Positions 6,083-13,330 of a DNA stretch of 50,871 bases are shown here, one piece after another. The DNA lies in the IMG/VR virus record IMGVR_UViG_3300025860_000019, positions 1-50,871 of that record. The stretch is one strand, 5' to 3'. Position 1 is the first letter of the stretch. Every line of letters begins with the position of its first letter. Made by a program: the position numbers and the translations under genes. Below the pieces are notes generated by a model. That model was not told the DNA's origin and did not search any database. It saw only the letters and a program-made list of their open reading frames with translations. The stretch is from a virus.

Positions 6083-6155
6083 AGTCAAATCGTCTAATTG
6101 GTTAGGACAATTCGCTAATCGCTTATAAATATAGGTTCGATCCCTATTTTGACTA
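6083..6155 (+). tRNA. tRNA-like gene with degenerate anticodon arm
   Basis: The acceptor stem AGTCAAA/TTTGACT (6083-6089/6148-6154) is perfect. The D arm is GTCT-AATTGGTTA-GGAC and the T arm ATAGG-TTCGATC-CCTAT; the discriminator is A and total length is 73. The anticodon stem (6110-6114/6122-6126) has two mismatches. The loop reads CTAATCG, so position 37 would be C and the nominal anticodon AAT. It may be a decaying tRNA, possibly of Asn or Ile type, or have an altered anticodon arm. CCA is not encoded. Confidence 0.7.
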
Positions 6156-6189
6156 CAAATTAATAATTAAACATAAATAAACAAACATT

Positions 6190-6321
6190 ATGCAAAAACA
6201 AGAAAACAGAGTATTATTAAACAGAGGACAAATTATTGACAGAATTATTATGAATTTAAATAAAAGAAATGTTTTAGATCATAAAAATTATTTAGTACAA
6301 CCTGGTACTATTGTAGTATAA
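6190..6321 (+). CDS. Hypothetical protein, 43 aa
   Basis: ATG frame of 44 codons after the tRNA. The protein is basic and polar, with a helical centre (RGQIIDRIIMNLNKRN). A-rich leader. Size alone makes it uncertain, but spacing and codon choice match the neighbouring small genes. Confidence 0.5.
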   Translation: MQKQENRVLLNRGQIIDRIIMNLNKRNVLDHKNYLVQPGTIVV

Positions 6322-6347
6322 CAATTAATCTTATAAATTATAACACT

Positions 6348-6515
6348 ATGAAATTACAACGTAAAAGAATTAATAAAAATACAGGTATTCCTGTAAGATC
6401 ACAATTAGACATGATGACTATGTTTTTATCTTTAGGATATACAAAGAAACAATCATGGGATAAACTTAAAATGAGTAATTGTAGAAGTGCTAGTCGCTTA
6501 CAATTTGCTAATTAA
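6348..6515 (+). CDS. Hypothetical basic protein, 55 aa
   Basis: Starts MKLQRKRINKNTGIPVR and has an amphipathic centre (QLDMMTMFLSLGYTKKQSWDKLKM) resembling a helix-turn-helix-sized motif. It is followed six bases later by the next gene. A DNA-binding role is possible but unsupported. Confidence 0.5.
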   Translation: MKLQRKRINKNTGIPVRSQLDMMTMFLSLGYTKKQSWDKLKMSNCRSASRLQFAN

Positions 6516-6521
6516 CAACTT

Positions 6522-6665
6522 ATGAAATATTTAATATTTATAAGAAATAGAATAGGCGGTGGTAGATTCATCGCCTATTTTAATAGTGGCTTTTTTCATT
6601 TCAATGATGAAAGTGGGTCAAGAACAGTACATATGAGAGATGTTAAACGAAGTTATTTAAAATAG
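6522..6665 (+). CDS. Hypothetical protein, 47 aa
   Basis: Beta-rich small protein (MKYLIFIRNRIGGGRFIAYF, then SGFFHF), basic at the end (DVKRSYLK). Begins six bases after the previous stop, consistent with co-translation. Confidence 0.5.
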   Translation: MKYLIFIRNRIGGGRFIAYFNSGFFHFNDESGSRTVHMRDVKRSYLK

Positions 6666-6714
6666 TTTATCATCTATAACAATATTATTTGAAGTTCATA
6701 GTTTTAAATAATTT

Positions 6715-6819
6715 TTAAGGTTAATTGAAGTAAATAGTCTCTAATGATGAAATTGAAGTAATCATTAGAGTTCTATTTATACTTTTAAAGCATTTTAAGT
6801 ATGTTTTAAACAACCTTAA
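6715..6819 (+). ncRNA. Long nested inverted repeat / structured RNA
   Basis: TTAAGGTT (6715-6722) pairs with AACCTTAA (6812-6819). Inside, AGTAAATAG (6729-6737) pairs with CTATTT...ACT (6773-6783) with a small bulge, and CTCTAATGAT (6739-6748) pairs perfectly with ATCATTAGAG (6761-6770). The second stem is a long rod. No tail of T residues, so not a standard terminator. Confidence 0.45.
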
Positions 6820-6871
6820 CAATAATTTAATATACTTATATAACTTAACAAATTTAAATCTCTTAAAACTT

Positions 6872-7057
6872 ATGAAATTAAAACTTAAATATAGAAATAA
6901 TAAATATTTCAATGAGAATGATATTTTTGTATTTTATGATAAACCCCTAAAAAAGATATTCACAAGTAAATGTTTTTTCTCTAAGGGATTTTATTATACA
7001 ACTAAAAGTTTGCAGTACAAATGTAACTCAATTAGATCCAAAAAACTTGAGTGCTAA
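6872..7057 (+). CDS. Possible hypothetical protein, 61 aa
   Basis: Lys/Phe/Tyr-rich frame with four cysteines. An A-rich leader precedes ATG. The composition is what low-complexity AT-rich DNA could yield by chance, and it sits between two structured RNA regions, so this call is weak. Confidence 0.35.
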   Translation: MKLKLKYRNNKYFNENDIFVFYDKPLKKIFTSKCFFSKGFYYTTKSLQYKCNSIRSKKLEC

Positions 7058-7123
7058 AGAAAAGTAACATAAAAGAAATATATATAAGTATATAAATATA
7101 CTTAGATCATAGCTTTTTTATTT

Positions 7124-7268
7124 TAAACTCATTTGATTGAAGATAAACAATAATGGAGAATCTGAATTAACAGATACGGATACTAAAGGAAATCCTAAAT
7201 TATAGACTGTATCAGCAGTCGTGTTTATAAAGTGAAGACTGATGTTCACTGTTAAATCAAAGAGTTTA
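7124..7268 (+). ncRNA. Putative multi-branched structured RNA
   Basis: The closing helix is TAAACTC (7124-7130) with GAGTTTA (7262-7268), continued by TTTGATT/AATCAAA. Inside are four hairpins: ATCTG/CAGAT, GGAT/ATCC, GACTG/CAGTC (7205-7220) and AGTGAA/TTCACT (7231-7250). The total is about 145 bases without a coding frame. The fold resembles a multi-stem ncRNA or riboswitch-size element; I cannot name a class. Confidence 0.5.
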
Positions 7269-7297
7269 TTATAATTAATAATTAAAAAATATATAAA

Positions 7298-7324
7298 ATG
7301 AAAAAATACAAATTAGTTAAATAA
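7298..7324 (+). pseudogene. Duplicated start of the 7638 gene (8 codons)
   Basis: The first 18 bases (ATGAAAAAATACAAATTA) are identical to the start of the gene at 7638, but a TAA follows after eight codons. It looks like a gene start left behind when the block 7325-7637 came between it and the rest of the gene, or a local duplication. Confidence 0.4.
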
Positions 7325-7331
7325 ATAAGCA

Positions 7332-7565
7332 ATGAATAAATACAGAATTGAATATTGTGAAGAAAATGGAATTAAAGTAAAAGAATTTAATAAATATAAC
7401 GTAAATAATTACACTGACTTTTTAGAGAAGAAATTAGAAGCTATTAATTATACACGTTGTTGTAAAAGCGATAGCGAGCAGTTGTGCGATGAAGGAAACT
7501 TAGGTAAGATTAAAAAACTTTACACTACAATTGGCGGTGAGTGGATAGAATATAAAACAGAATAG
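7332..7565 (+). CDS. Hypothetical protein, 77 aa, possibly recently acquired
   Basis: Soluble protein with a Cys-Cys pair (INYTRCCKSD) and ending GGEWIEYKTE. Its second half and the following 50 bases are less AT-rich than surroundings (for example 'gcgatagcgagcag'). The downstream string 'acaacgtatatggttaaggttagttgcgga' resembles dispersed intergenic sequence of Flavobacteria. Together with the truncated gene start upstream, this suggests a small block from a host chromosome. Function unknown. Confidence 0.55.
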   Translation: MNKYRIEYCEENGIKVKEFNKYNVNNYTDFLEKKLEAINYTRCCKSDSEQLCDEGNLGKIKKLYTTIGGEWIEYKTE

Positions 7566-7637
7566 CACAATTGTTTACAACGTATATGGTTAAGGTTAGT
7601 TGCGGATAGATTATTAATGAATAAAATAAATACAAAA

Positions 7638-8633
7638 ATGAAAAAATACAAATTATTGAAGATTTACAAAGGATCACCTAAAATAAATACCGAGATTGTA
7701 GAAACTATGATTATGGGTTCTAGACCAAAGTTTAGAACGTTTACTATTTCAGGACCTAATAAAGGTGATTTTAGAATAGATAACCCAGAAATTAGCCCTG
7801 AATATTGGGAGGAAATAGTTGAATATCCAATAGGAACTAAAGCTACAGATACTAGAATTAACAAAACTTTTGTAAAAAAAGTAGATGGTTGGTATAATTC
7901 TAATAGAACAGCTCATACTGATGAATCTATTAGTGGTGCTAAATGGATAAATATTGTAGAAAATGAAATAGTTGAAAAAGATTATGAGATATTATCTTTT
8001 AAACAAAATTCTGGAATTACAGATTTATGGACTAATTTTGGGTTAAATCCTAATTGTTGGTGTAGAAATAAAAATAATTTTGCAGTTACATCTGGGTATA
8101 CTTTAGAACAAATTTTAAATAATCCACTATATTCAATTCATTCAGTAAAAAGATTATCTGATGGTGAAGTGTTTACTGTTGGGGATAATTTAAGTAGTAA
8201 TGCTAATATTTTCACACTTGATAGTATCATTTTAGATGTTCACATGGGATTAAGAATATCTCCATATGAGGTAGTAGGTACTATAGCCTTGAAAAATGTT
8301 GTTAAATGTAAAAAACCATTATTTACAACAGAAGATGGTGTTGATGTAATACCTAAAATAGGTGGCGAGTTTCAATATTGGAGTTTAAAGTTAGATAACT
8401 GGAGAATTAGTGATGCTCCTCATATTTTAAACAGTAATACAATTATACCAATATCAACAAAAGATTTATTAAGATGTTGTAATGAACTAAGATTTTCAAC
8501 AAAAGAAAAAGCTGAAGAATATATTTTATTAAATAAGCAACATTTAAGTATGCAAGATTTAAAAAATACAGGTTGCATAAGTCAAATACAATGGGATATT
8601 ATACTTGATTATATTAGAACTACTAAATTATAA
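7638..8633 (+). CDS. Conserved phage protein with C-terminal FTTED domain, 331 aa
   Basis: I prefer the ATG at 7638 (MKKYKLLKIYKGSP) over an in-frame ATG at 7617, because the same start is duplicated at 7298 with an A-rich leader. The first third has beta-rich blocks and a W-x-x-x-V-E-N segment. The middle contains YDEILSF-type strands. The last 100 residues carry LFTTEDGVDV and FSTKEKAEEYI, a domain shared with the protein at 5721. No enzyme motif is visible. It resembles hypothetical proteins of Bacteroidota phages. Confidence 0.7.
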   Translation: MKKYKLLKIYKGSPKINTEIVETMIMGSRPKFRTFTISGPNKGDFRIDNPEISPEYWEEIVEYPIGTKATDTRINKTFVKKVDGWYNSNRTAHTDESISGAKWINIVENEIVEKDYEILSFKQNSGITDLWTNFGLNPNCWCRNKNNFAVTSGYTLEQILNNPLYSIHSVKRLSDGEVFTVGDNLSSNANIFTLDSIILDVHMGLRISPYEVVGTIALKNVVKCKKPLFTTEDGVDVIPKIGGEFQYWSLKLDNWRISDAPHILNSNTIIPISTKDLLRCCNELRFSTKEKAEEYILLNKQHLSMQDLKNTGCISQIQWDIILDYIRTTKL

Positions 8634-8636
8634 ACT

Positions 8637-9500
8637 ATGTTTAACAAAGGAGATGTAGTTGTAAAAACATACACCACTAATACAACTAATAGAGTTGGAA
8701 GTAAAAAAGATGATATTTGGAAAATTAATAAATTAACTTCATTTACAAAAGACTCCGCTTATTATCCAGATGGTAAAAGTCATTCTATAGACGTTAGAAA
8801 AGCTACAGATAATGAAATTAAATGGTTTGAAGCAGGTATAACAAATATTAATCAAATACCTGAAGTAGGTGGTACTTTTTGTACAGAAAAAATTAAAAGA
8901 ATTGATTATACTTTAAAGTATTCTATTATAACTAATGGAGGGACTTATAGTTTAAAATATTGGTTAGAAACCTATTTAAAAAGATACAAACCACCTATTA
9001 AATCACCAAATATTTGCAATGAAGTAGCAATAGAAGAATTATTCAAAGTGGAAGATTTAAAGAACTGTAAAATAGGTAATTTAACACCTGAAGATCATGA
9101 AATTATACAACCTTGGTTATTTAGTTTAGGGTATGAATGGCAAAGTGGTGCACATCTTACAAAAACAGACCAACCTTATTTATGCACAACAGGTAATAAT
9201 CACATTTTTAAAAAATCTAATGTAACAGATTTTAATAAATTACAAAGAACACCAATTAAAAAAGAATTAATTTTAAATTATATTAAACAATTAAATACAA
9301 ACAATAATTATGAGCAAATTAACAAGAAAAGAGAGATTAAACCAGAGTCAAGAACAATTAGAGGCGCAAGTATTAGGATACCAGTTATCACAGGAAGAAT
9401 TGCAAGCGCAAGCAGACTTATTGGCAACAAAGCAAGCGGTAAGTGCGTCAAAAGCCAAATTAGAAAGTTTGAAATCGTCGCAAACATTATCACTTGTTGA
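8637..9500 (+). CDS. Hypothetical protein, 287 aa, with overlapping C-terminus
   Basis: Begins three bases after the previous stop. The first about 220 residues look like a normal phage protein (MFNKGDVVVKTYTTN..., ATDNEIKWFEAG, a GYEWQSG segment). The last about 64 residues are encoded in the same DNA as the start of the 9310 gene, and their Arg/Ile/Ser-rich composition looks like a frame shadow. Either the natural stop has been lost or the two genes truly overlap by 191 bases. Function unknown. Confidence 0.6.
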   Translation: MFNKGDVVVKTYTTNTTNRVGSKKDDIWKINKLTSFTKDSAYYPDGKSHSIDVRKATDNEIKWFEAGITNINQIPEVGGTFCTEKIKRIDYTLKYSIITNGGTYSLKYWLETYLKRYKPPIKSPNICNEVAIEELFKVEDLKNCKIGNLTPEDHEIIQPWLFSLGYEWQSGAHLTKTDQPYLCTTGNNHIFKKSNVTDFNKLQRTPIKKELILNYIKQLNTNNNYEQINKKREIKPESRTIRGASIRIPVITGRIASASRLIGNKASGKCVKSQIRKFEIVANIITC

Positions 9501-9591
9501 TATTGTATCTGCTGAAAATGAAGTTGAAGCTTTAACTAAAGGTCAAAAACGTTTAGAAGCTTTAATTAAAGAATTATTTCCAACAAAATAG
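9310..9591 (+). CDS. Coiled-coil protein, 93 aa
   Basis: Almost entirely heptad-like helix rich in Gln, Glu, Leu and Ala (QEQLEAQVLGYQLSQEELQ), with a second helix toward the C-terminus. It is likely a dimeric or structural helper protein. The 5' half overlaps the previous reading frame by 191 bases. A terminator follows directly after the stop. Confidence 0.65.
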   Translation: MSKLTRKERLNQSQEQLEAQVLGYQLSQEELQAQADLLATKQAVSASKAKLESLKSSQTLSLVDIVSAENEVEALTKGQKRLEALIKELFPTK

Positions 9592-9600
9592 TAAAAATAA

Positions 9601-9630
9601 GGAGAGTTATTATATTAGTAGCTCTCCTTT
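9601..9630 (+). terminator. Rho-independent terminator
   Basis: GGAGAG (9601-9606) pairs with CTCTCC (9622-9627) and is followed by TTT. It closes the transcription unit of the coiled-coil gene. Confidence 0.7.
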
Positions 9631-9642
9631 AAAATATTAAAT

Positions 9643-9768
9643 ATGAATAATCAAAATAATACACAACAAACAAGAGAGTCAGTTAATAAAAATGTATCTA
9701 AATACAATTTAATTAATAAATCTTATAGACAAGTTTGGGAATCTAAAAGAAAATATAGATCAATTTAA
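9643..9768 (+). CDS. Hypothetical protein, 41 aa
   Basis: Asn/Gln-rich start (MNNQNNTQQTRESVNKN) and basic aromatic end (QVWESKRKYRSI). Lies between a terminator and the phosphoesterase, with its stop two bases before that ATG. Likely a small basic accessory protein; function unknown. Confidence 0.5.
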   Translation: MNNQNNTQQTRESVNKNVSKYNLINKSYRQVWESKRKYRSI

Positions 9769-9770
9769 TT

Positions 9771-10475
9771 ATGAAAATTTGGCACCTTGGAGACACTCAC
9801 TCATATCACAGTTTATTAAAAATACCTGATGATATAGATATAGTTATACATTCTGGTGATTTTAGTAATTATAAAGATGTATATAAAAATGAACCTGAAA
9901 CTAGAGATTTCTTAAATTGGTACTCAGCATTACCTATTAAACATAAAGTATTAATTGCTGGTAACCACGATGCTGTAGCATTTCATAGAGGTAAAGAGTT
10001 TAGACAACTTTGTAAAGATTTAAATATTATATATTTAGAGAATGATCATGTAGCATTACCTACTGATGAGCCATCTCCTAATAAAGGATTTATTAAAATA
10101 TGGGGAAGCCCTCATACACCTCAATTTGGAGATTGGTATTTCATGAAGAATAGAAGTAAACTTGATAGAGTTTGGCAATCTATACCTGATGACACTGATA
10201 TAGTAGTTGTTCATGGTCCACCTAAAGGAATGTTAGATTTATCTTATGATAGATATAATACTGTAGAAATGTGTGGTTGTAGTGCTCTTAAAAAGAGAAT
10301 GCTTGCTATACAACCTAAGTTATGTTTATTTGGACATATTCATAATAACAAAGATATTATAAATGCTGGAAAAACTAAATTAGCTGGATATGATACTATA
10401 TTTAGTAACGGAAGTGTTTTAACAGATGGTAAGTTTGGAGAATTAAGTAGTAATGGTAACATATTAGAAATTTAA
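9771..10475 (+). CDS. Calcineurin-like metallophosphoesterase, 234 aa
   Basis: All dinuclear metal motifs are present in order: GDTH (about 7-10), HSGDF (about 27-31), GNHD (about 64-67), VVHGPP (about 145-150) and FGHIH (about 187-191). It is a compact single-domain enzyme of the MPPED/YfcE-like type, expected to hydrolyse a phosphodiester or phosphomonoester such as a cyclic nucleotide or oligonucleotide end. It sits immediately upstream of the DNA polymerase, suggesting a role in DNA or nucleotide processing. The substrate is not deducible. Confidence 0.9.
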   Translation: MKIWHLGDTHSYHSLLKIPDDIDIVIHSGDFSNYKDVYKNEPETRDFLNWYSALPIKHKVLIAGNHDAVAFHRGKEFRQLCKDLNIIYLENDHVALPTDEPSPNKGFIKIWGSPHTPQFGDWYFMKNRSKLDRVWQSIPDDTDIVVVHGPPKGMLDLSYDRYNTVEMCGCSALKKRMLAIQPKLCLFGHIHNNKDIINAGKTKLAGYDTIFSNGSVLTDGKFGELSSNGNILEI

Positions 10476-10506
10476 ATAATATATTAATGAAGAAAGATGA
10501 TGAAGA

Positions 10507-12462
10507 ATGAAATATATATACGATTTAGAAACGTACCCTAACATGTTTCTAGCTAGTTTTAAATGTATAATAACTAATAAATATTATGAATTTGAGATTA
10601 GTGATAGAAAGAGTGATATAGTTGAATTAAGAAAGTTTCTATATCAAAAAGGGTTAAAATTAATAGGGTTTAACAACCTTAACTTTGATTATCCTGTATT
10701 ACATAATAGTATATTAAAGGATAAAACTGATTGGAATGCAAATCAAATATATAAACAAGTTGAGTTAATTATAAATTCTGAATATTCTGCAATATGGGAA
10801 AATCAAATTAAGATACCTCAGCTTGATTTATATAAAATTTGGCATTATGATAATCGTAACAAATCAACTAGCTTAAAATGGTTAGAATTTGCTATGAGAT
10901 TACCTAATGTAGAAGATTTACCATATAAACCTGGTACAATATTAACCTATGATGAAATGGATCATATAATAAAATATTGTAGAAATGATTTAGATGCTAC
11001 ACACGATTTTTTTAATTTAAGTGGTAAACATATAGCTATTAGACAATTTTATACTAAAAAAGAAGATATTAATTTAATAAATGCTTCTGAAACTAAAATT
11101 GCAAAAGATGTATTTGGTAAGTATTTATCTAAAGAAATGGGAATATCTTATAAAGAATTGCGTAAACTACGTACTGAAAGATATCATATTTCAATTAAAG
11201 ATTTAATATTTCCTTATATTAAATTTGAAGATGAAGAAAATATTAAATTATTAGAATACTTTAATAGTATTGAATGGAAATCTAATGGTGATTATTCTAC
11301 TAAAATACAATATTCTAACACTTACTTAAATGTTAAAAGAGAATATGGTGAAGGTGGACTTCATAGTTTTGATAAAGGTGCTATTTATGAGTCTAATGAT
11401 GAATATATGATATACGATTTAGATTTTGCTTCATATTACCCTCACTTATCATTTAAGAACGGGCTACATCCTGAACATATACCTAATGAAGTATTTAATA
11501 CTTTATATGAAGGTTTTTATACAGAGCGTAAGAATTACCCTAAATCAGATCCTAGAAATTATGTATTAAAAATTATTTTAAATGCATCTTATGGTTTAAG
11601 TAAAGATAAACACGCTTATTTGTATGATCCTAAATGGCAATTAGCAATTACTATTAATGGTCAACTTTTGTTGACAATGTTGTCAGAATGGGTTAATAAA
11701 GCAACTACATATTGTAAAATATTATTTGAAAATACTGATGGTGCAGCATTTATTATTAAACGCTCTGAAAAACACTTAGTTGATGATGTTTGTAAAAGAA
11801 TGGAAGCATTATCTAGTATAGGTTTAGAAGCTCAAGAATGTGATAGAATGATAATGCGTGATGTTAATAATTATATTAATGTTATAGAAGGCTATAAAGT
11901 TAAGTTTAAAGGATGTTTTGAGATTGATAGAGATTATCATAAGAATCATTCTAAACGTATTATACCACTAGCATTAGCTAACTATTACATAAATAATATA
12001 CAACCTGAAGAAACTATATATAATCACCTAAATAAAGATGATAATTATAGTTTTGCAGATAATCACGGAGTATATGATTTTTGTTTAGGTGCTAAAATGA
12101 AAGGTTCTAATAAATTATATAGTAGAAATATTATTGATAATGCTGTTGTGGATGAAAGTCTTAACAAAATGAATAGGTATTATGTTTCTAATAACGGTTG
12201 TGAATTAATTAAAAAATTACCACCGTTAGAAAAGAACTATTTAACTGAAACTGAAAAACATAATATTAAAACTGGTAATAACCAATTAGATATATTTAAT
12301 TTTGTAAAAGATGTTAGAGTTGAACCTGAAGATAGAGAGAGTAATCTTGAAGCTGGTTGGAAATGTACTTTATTTAATAAGTATAAAGAATCTGATAATT
12401 ATGATATTAATTATGATTATTATATTAAAGAGTGTAACAAAATAATTAATAATATAAAATAA
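10507..12462 (+). CDS. Family B DNA polymerase with 3'-5' exonuclease, 651 aa
   Basis: Exo I is YDLETYP at the N-terminus, Exo II GFNNLNFDYP (about 56) and Exo III YCRNDLDATHDF (about 156). Polymerase motif A is DLDFASYYPH (about 300), motif B KIILNASYG (about 355) and motif C NTDGA (about 409). Motif C has Asn where most family B enzymes have the first Asp of DTDS; the metal-binding second Asp is kept. At 651 aa it is compact. Crass-like phages carry either family A or B polymerase; this one carries B. It is the replicative polymerase of the phage, acting with the helicase, primase and SSB encoded downstream. Confidence 0.92.
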   Translation: MKYIYDLETYPNMFLASFKCIITNKYYEFEISDRKSDIVELRKFLYQKGLKLIGFNNLNFDYPVLHNSILKDKTDWNANQIYKQVELIINSEYSAIWENQIKIPQLDLYKIWHYDNRNKSTSLKWLEFAMRLPNVEDLPYKPGTILTYDEMDHIIKYCRNDLDATHDFFNLSGKHIAIRQFYTKKEDINLINASETKIAKDVFGKYLSKEMGISYKELRKLRTERYHISIKDLIFPYIKFEDEENIKLLEYFNSIEWKSNGDYSTKIQYSNTYLNVKREYGEGGLHSFDKGAIYESNDEYMIYDLDFASYYPHLSFKNGLHPEHIPNEVFNTLYEGFYTERKNYPKSDPRNYVLKIILNASYGLSKDKHAYLYDPKWQLAITINGQLLLTMLSEWVNKATTYCKILFENTDGAAFIIKRSEKHLVDDVCKRMEALSSIGLEAQECDRMIMRDVNNYINVIEGYKVKFKGCFEIDRDYHKNHSKRIIPLALANYYINNIQPEETIYNHLNKDDNYSFADNHGVYDFCLGAKMKGSNKLYSRNIIDNAVVDESLNKMNRYYVSNNGCELIKKLPPLEKNYLTETEKHNIKTGNNQLDIFNFVKDVRVEPEDRESNLEAGWKCTLFNKYKESDNYDINYDYYIKECNKIINNIK

Positions 12463-12464
12463 AT

Positions 12465-12602
12465 ATGATGTTTATACAAATAATGCCACCACCAACTATA
12501 CCACCTCCACCACCAGGTTTAACTATTGGAAGTGGAGAAGTTAGTTTAATAATAATAGTATTAATAATACTTTATTTAAAATATATTTATAAAAACAAAT
12601 AA
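12465..12602 (+). CDS. Proline-rich membrane peptide, 45 aa
   Basis: ATG frame (a second ATG directly follows) encoding MMFIQIMPPPTIPPPPPG, then a transmembrane segment of Ile/Leu/Val and a basic tail (KYIYKNK). The proline run is a strong coding signal because it needs CC-rich codons in an AT-rich genome. The topology suggests an extracytoplasmic Pro-rich head and one membrane span, reminiscent of small lysis or envelope proteins; not proven. Confidence 0.6.
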   Translation: MMFIQIMPPPTIPPPPPGLTIGSGEVSLIIIVLIILYLKYIYKNK

Positions 12603-12603
12603 T

Positions 12604-12813
12604 ATGAAATATAACCATATTAAATTAGCAATAGATTTAGTTACAAGTACTTATAATATTACTGAACCTTTTGAAATACAAGAGAAAATTGAAGAAAATT
12701 TAGATATGGAATTACATATTAATGATATATTAAAACATTTAAAAATAGATACTTATGACACCAAAAGCATTTACAGGTTACAGATGGTGGGAACAAAAGA
12801 ATCCTGCTTATAG
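12604..12813 (+). CDS. Hypothetical protein, 69 aa
   Basis: Acidic-helical protein (FEIQEKIEENLDMELHINDILKHLKI), probably regulatory-sized. The last about 19 codons overlap the next small gene (12755) in another frame, so the natural end may be earlier in ancestral versions. Function unknown. Confidence 0.5.
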   Translation: MKYNHIKLAIDLVTSTYNITEPFEIQEKIEENLDMELHINDILKHLKIDTYDTKSIYRLQMVGTKESCL

Positions 12814-12901
12814 AGAAGCTTGTTTTAGAAAAAGTATTAAAGAAACAATAGAATTGAAAGGTAAGTATGATTATTTTATAAAACAAACTAATAAAAAATA
12901 A
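12755..12901 (+). CDS. Hypothetical protein, 48 aa
   Basis: Frame starting MTPKAFTGYRWWEQKNPAYR, then a basic helix; ends two bases before the next gene. The aromatic and charged composition (YRWW, FRKS) looks coding. Overlaps the preceding frame by 59 bases. Confidence 0.5.
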   Translation: MTPKAFTGYRWWEQKNPAYREACFRKSIKETIELKGKYDYFIKQTNKK

Positions 12902-12903
12902 TT

Positions 12904-13314
12904 ATGGAAGAGCAATTAATAACATTTAAAACAGCTAAATTAGCTAAAGATAAAGGATTTGATGAACCTGTATTAGCAATATATTCAGGTAATCAACTAG
13001 GCTACATACAAGAGGGAGATAAGTTATTTAGAAAATGGAATCATTGTAGAGATGCTACATATTCAGCTCCAACACAATCTTTATTACAAAAATGGTTAAG
13101 AGAAAAACATACTATAGACATATGTATAGAATCATATAGAAAACACTCAACTAAAGTTTATGGACAACAAGTTTTTTATGGAGAATTTATACCTACAGAT
13201 ACTGGATTTATTAGAAAAACAGCAAGAAAAAACAGTGTTTTTATAGCATTTTTATCTTACGAAGAAGCTTTTGAAGTTGGTTTACAAGAAGGATTAAAAT
13301 TAATAACAAAATAA
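12904..13314 (+). CDS. Paralog family A hypothetical protein, 136 aa
   Basis: First of three paralogs (others at 23633 and 25727). All share an N-terminal L-I-x-F-x-x-A-K-L-A-K-x-K-G-F block, a central APTQSLLQKWLRE-x-H segment, a strand-rich middle and a C-terminal SYEEA...GL..GL.L helix. I associate such proteins with phages and mobile elements of Bacteroidota; the function is unknown. No catalytic residues are evident. Confidence 0.75.
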   Translation: MEEQLITFKTAKLAKDKGFDEPVLAIYSGNQLGYIQEGDKLFRKWNHCRDATYSAPTQSLLQKWLREKHTIDICIESYRKHSTKVYGQQVFYGEFIPTDTGFIRKTARKNSVFIAFLSYEEAFEVGLQEGLKLITK

Positions 13315-13330
13315 TAATTAAAATAAATTT

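Noticed and set aside
6721-6912. Leftward reading frame across the rod-like inverted repeat
   Set aside because: Low-complexity Lys/Phe/Leu composition, covers an inverted repeat, and opposes all neighbouring genes.
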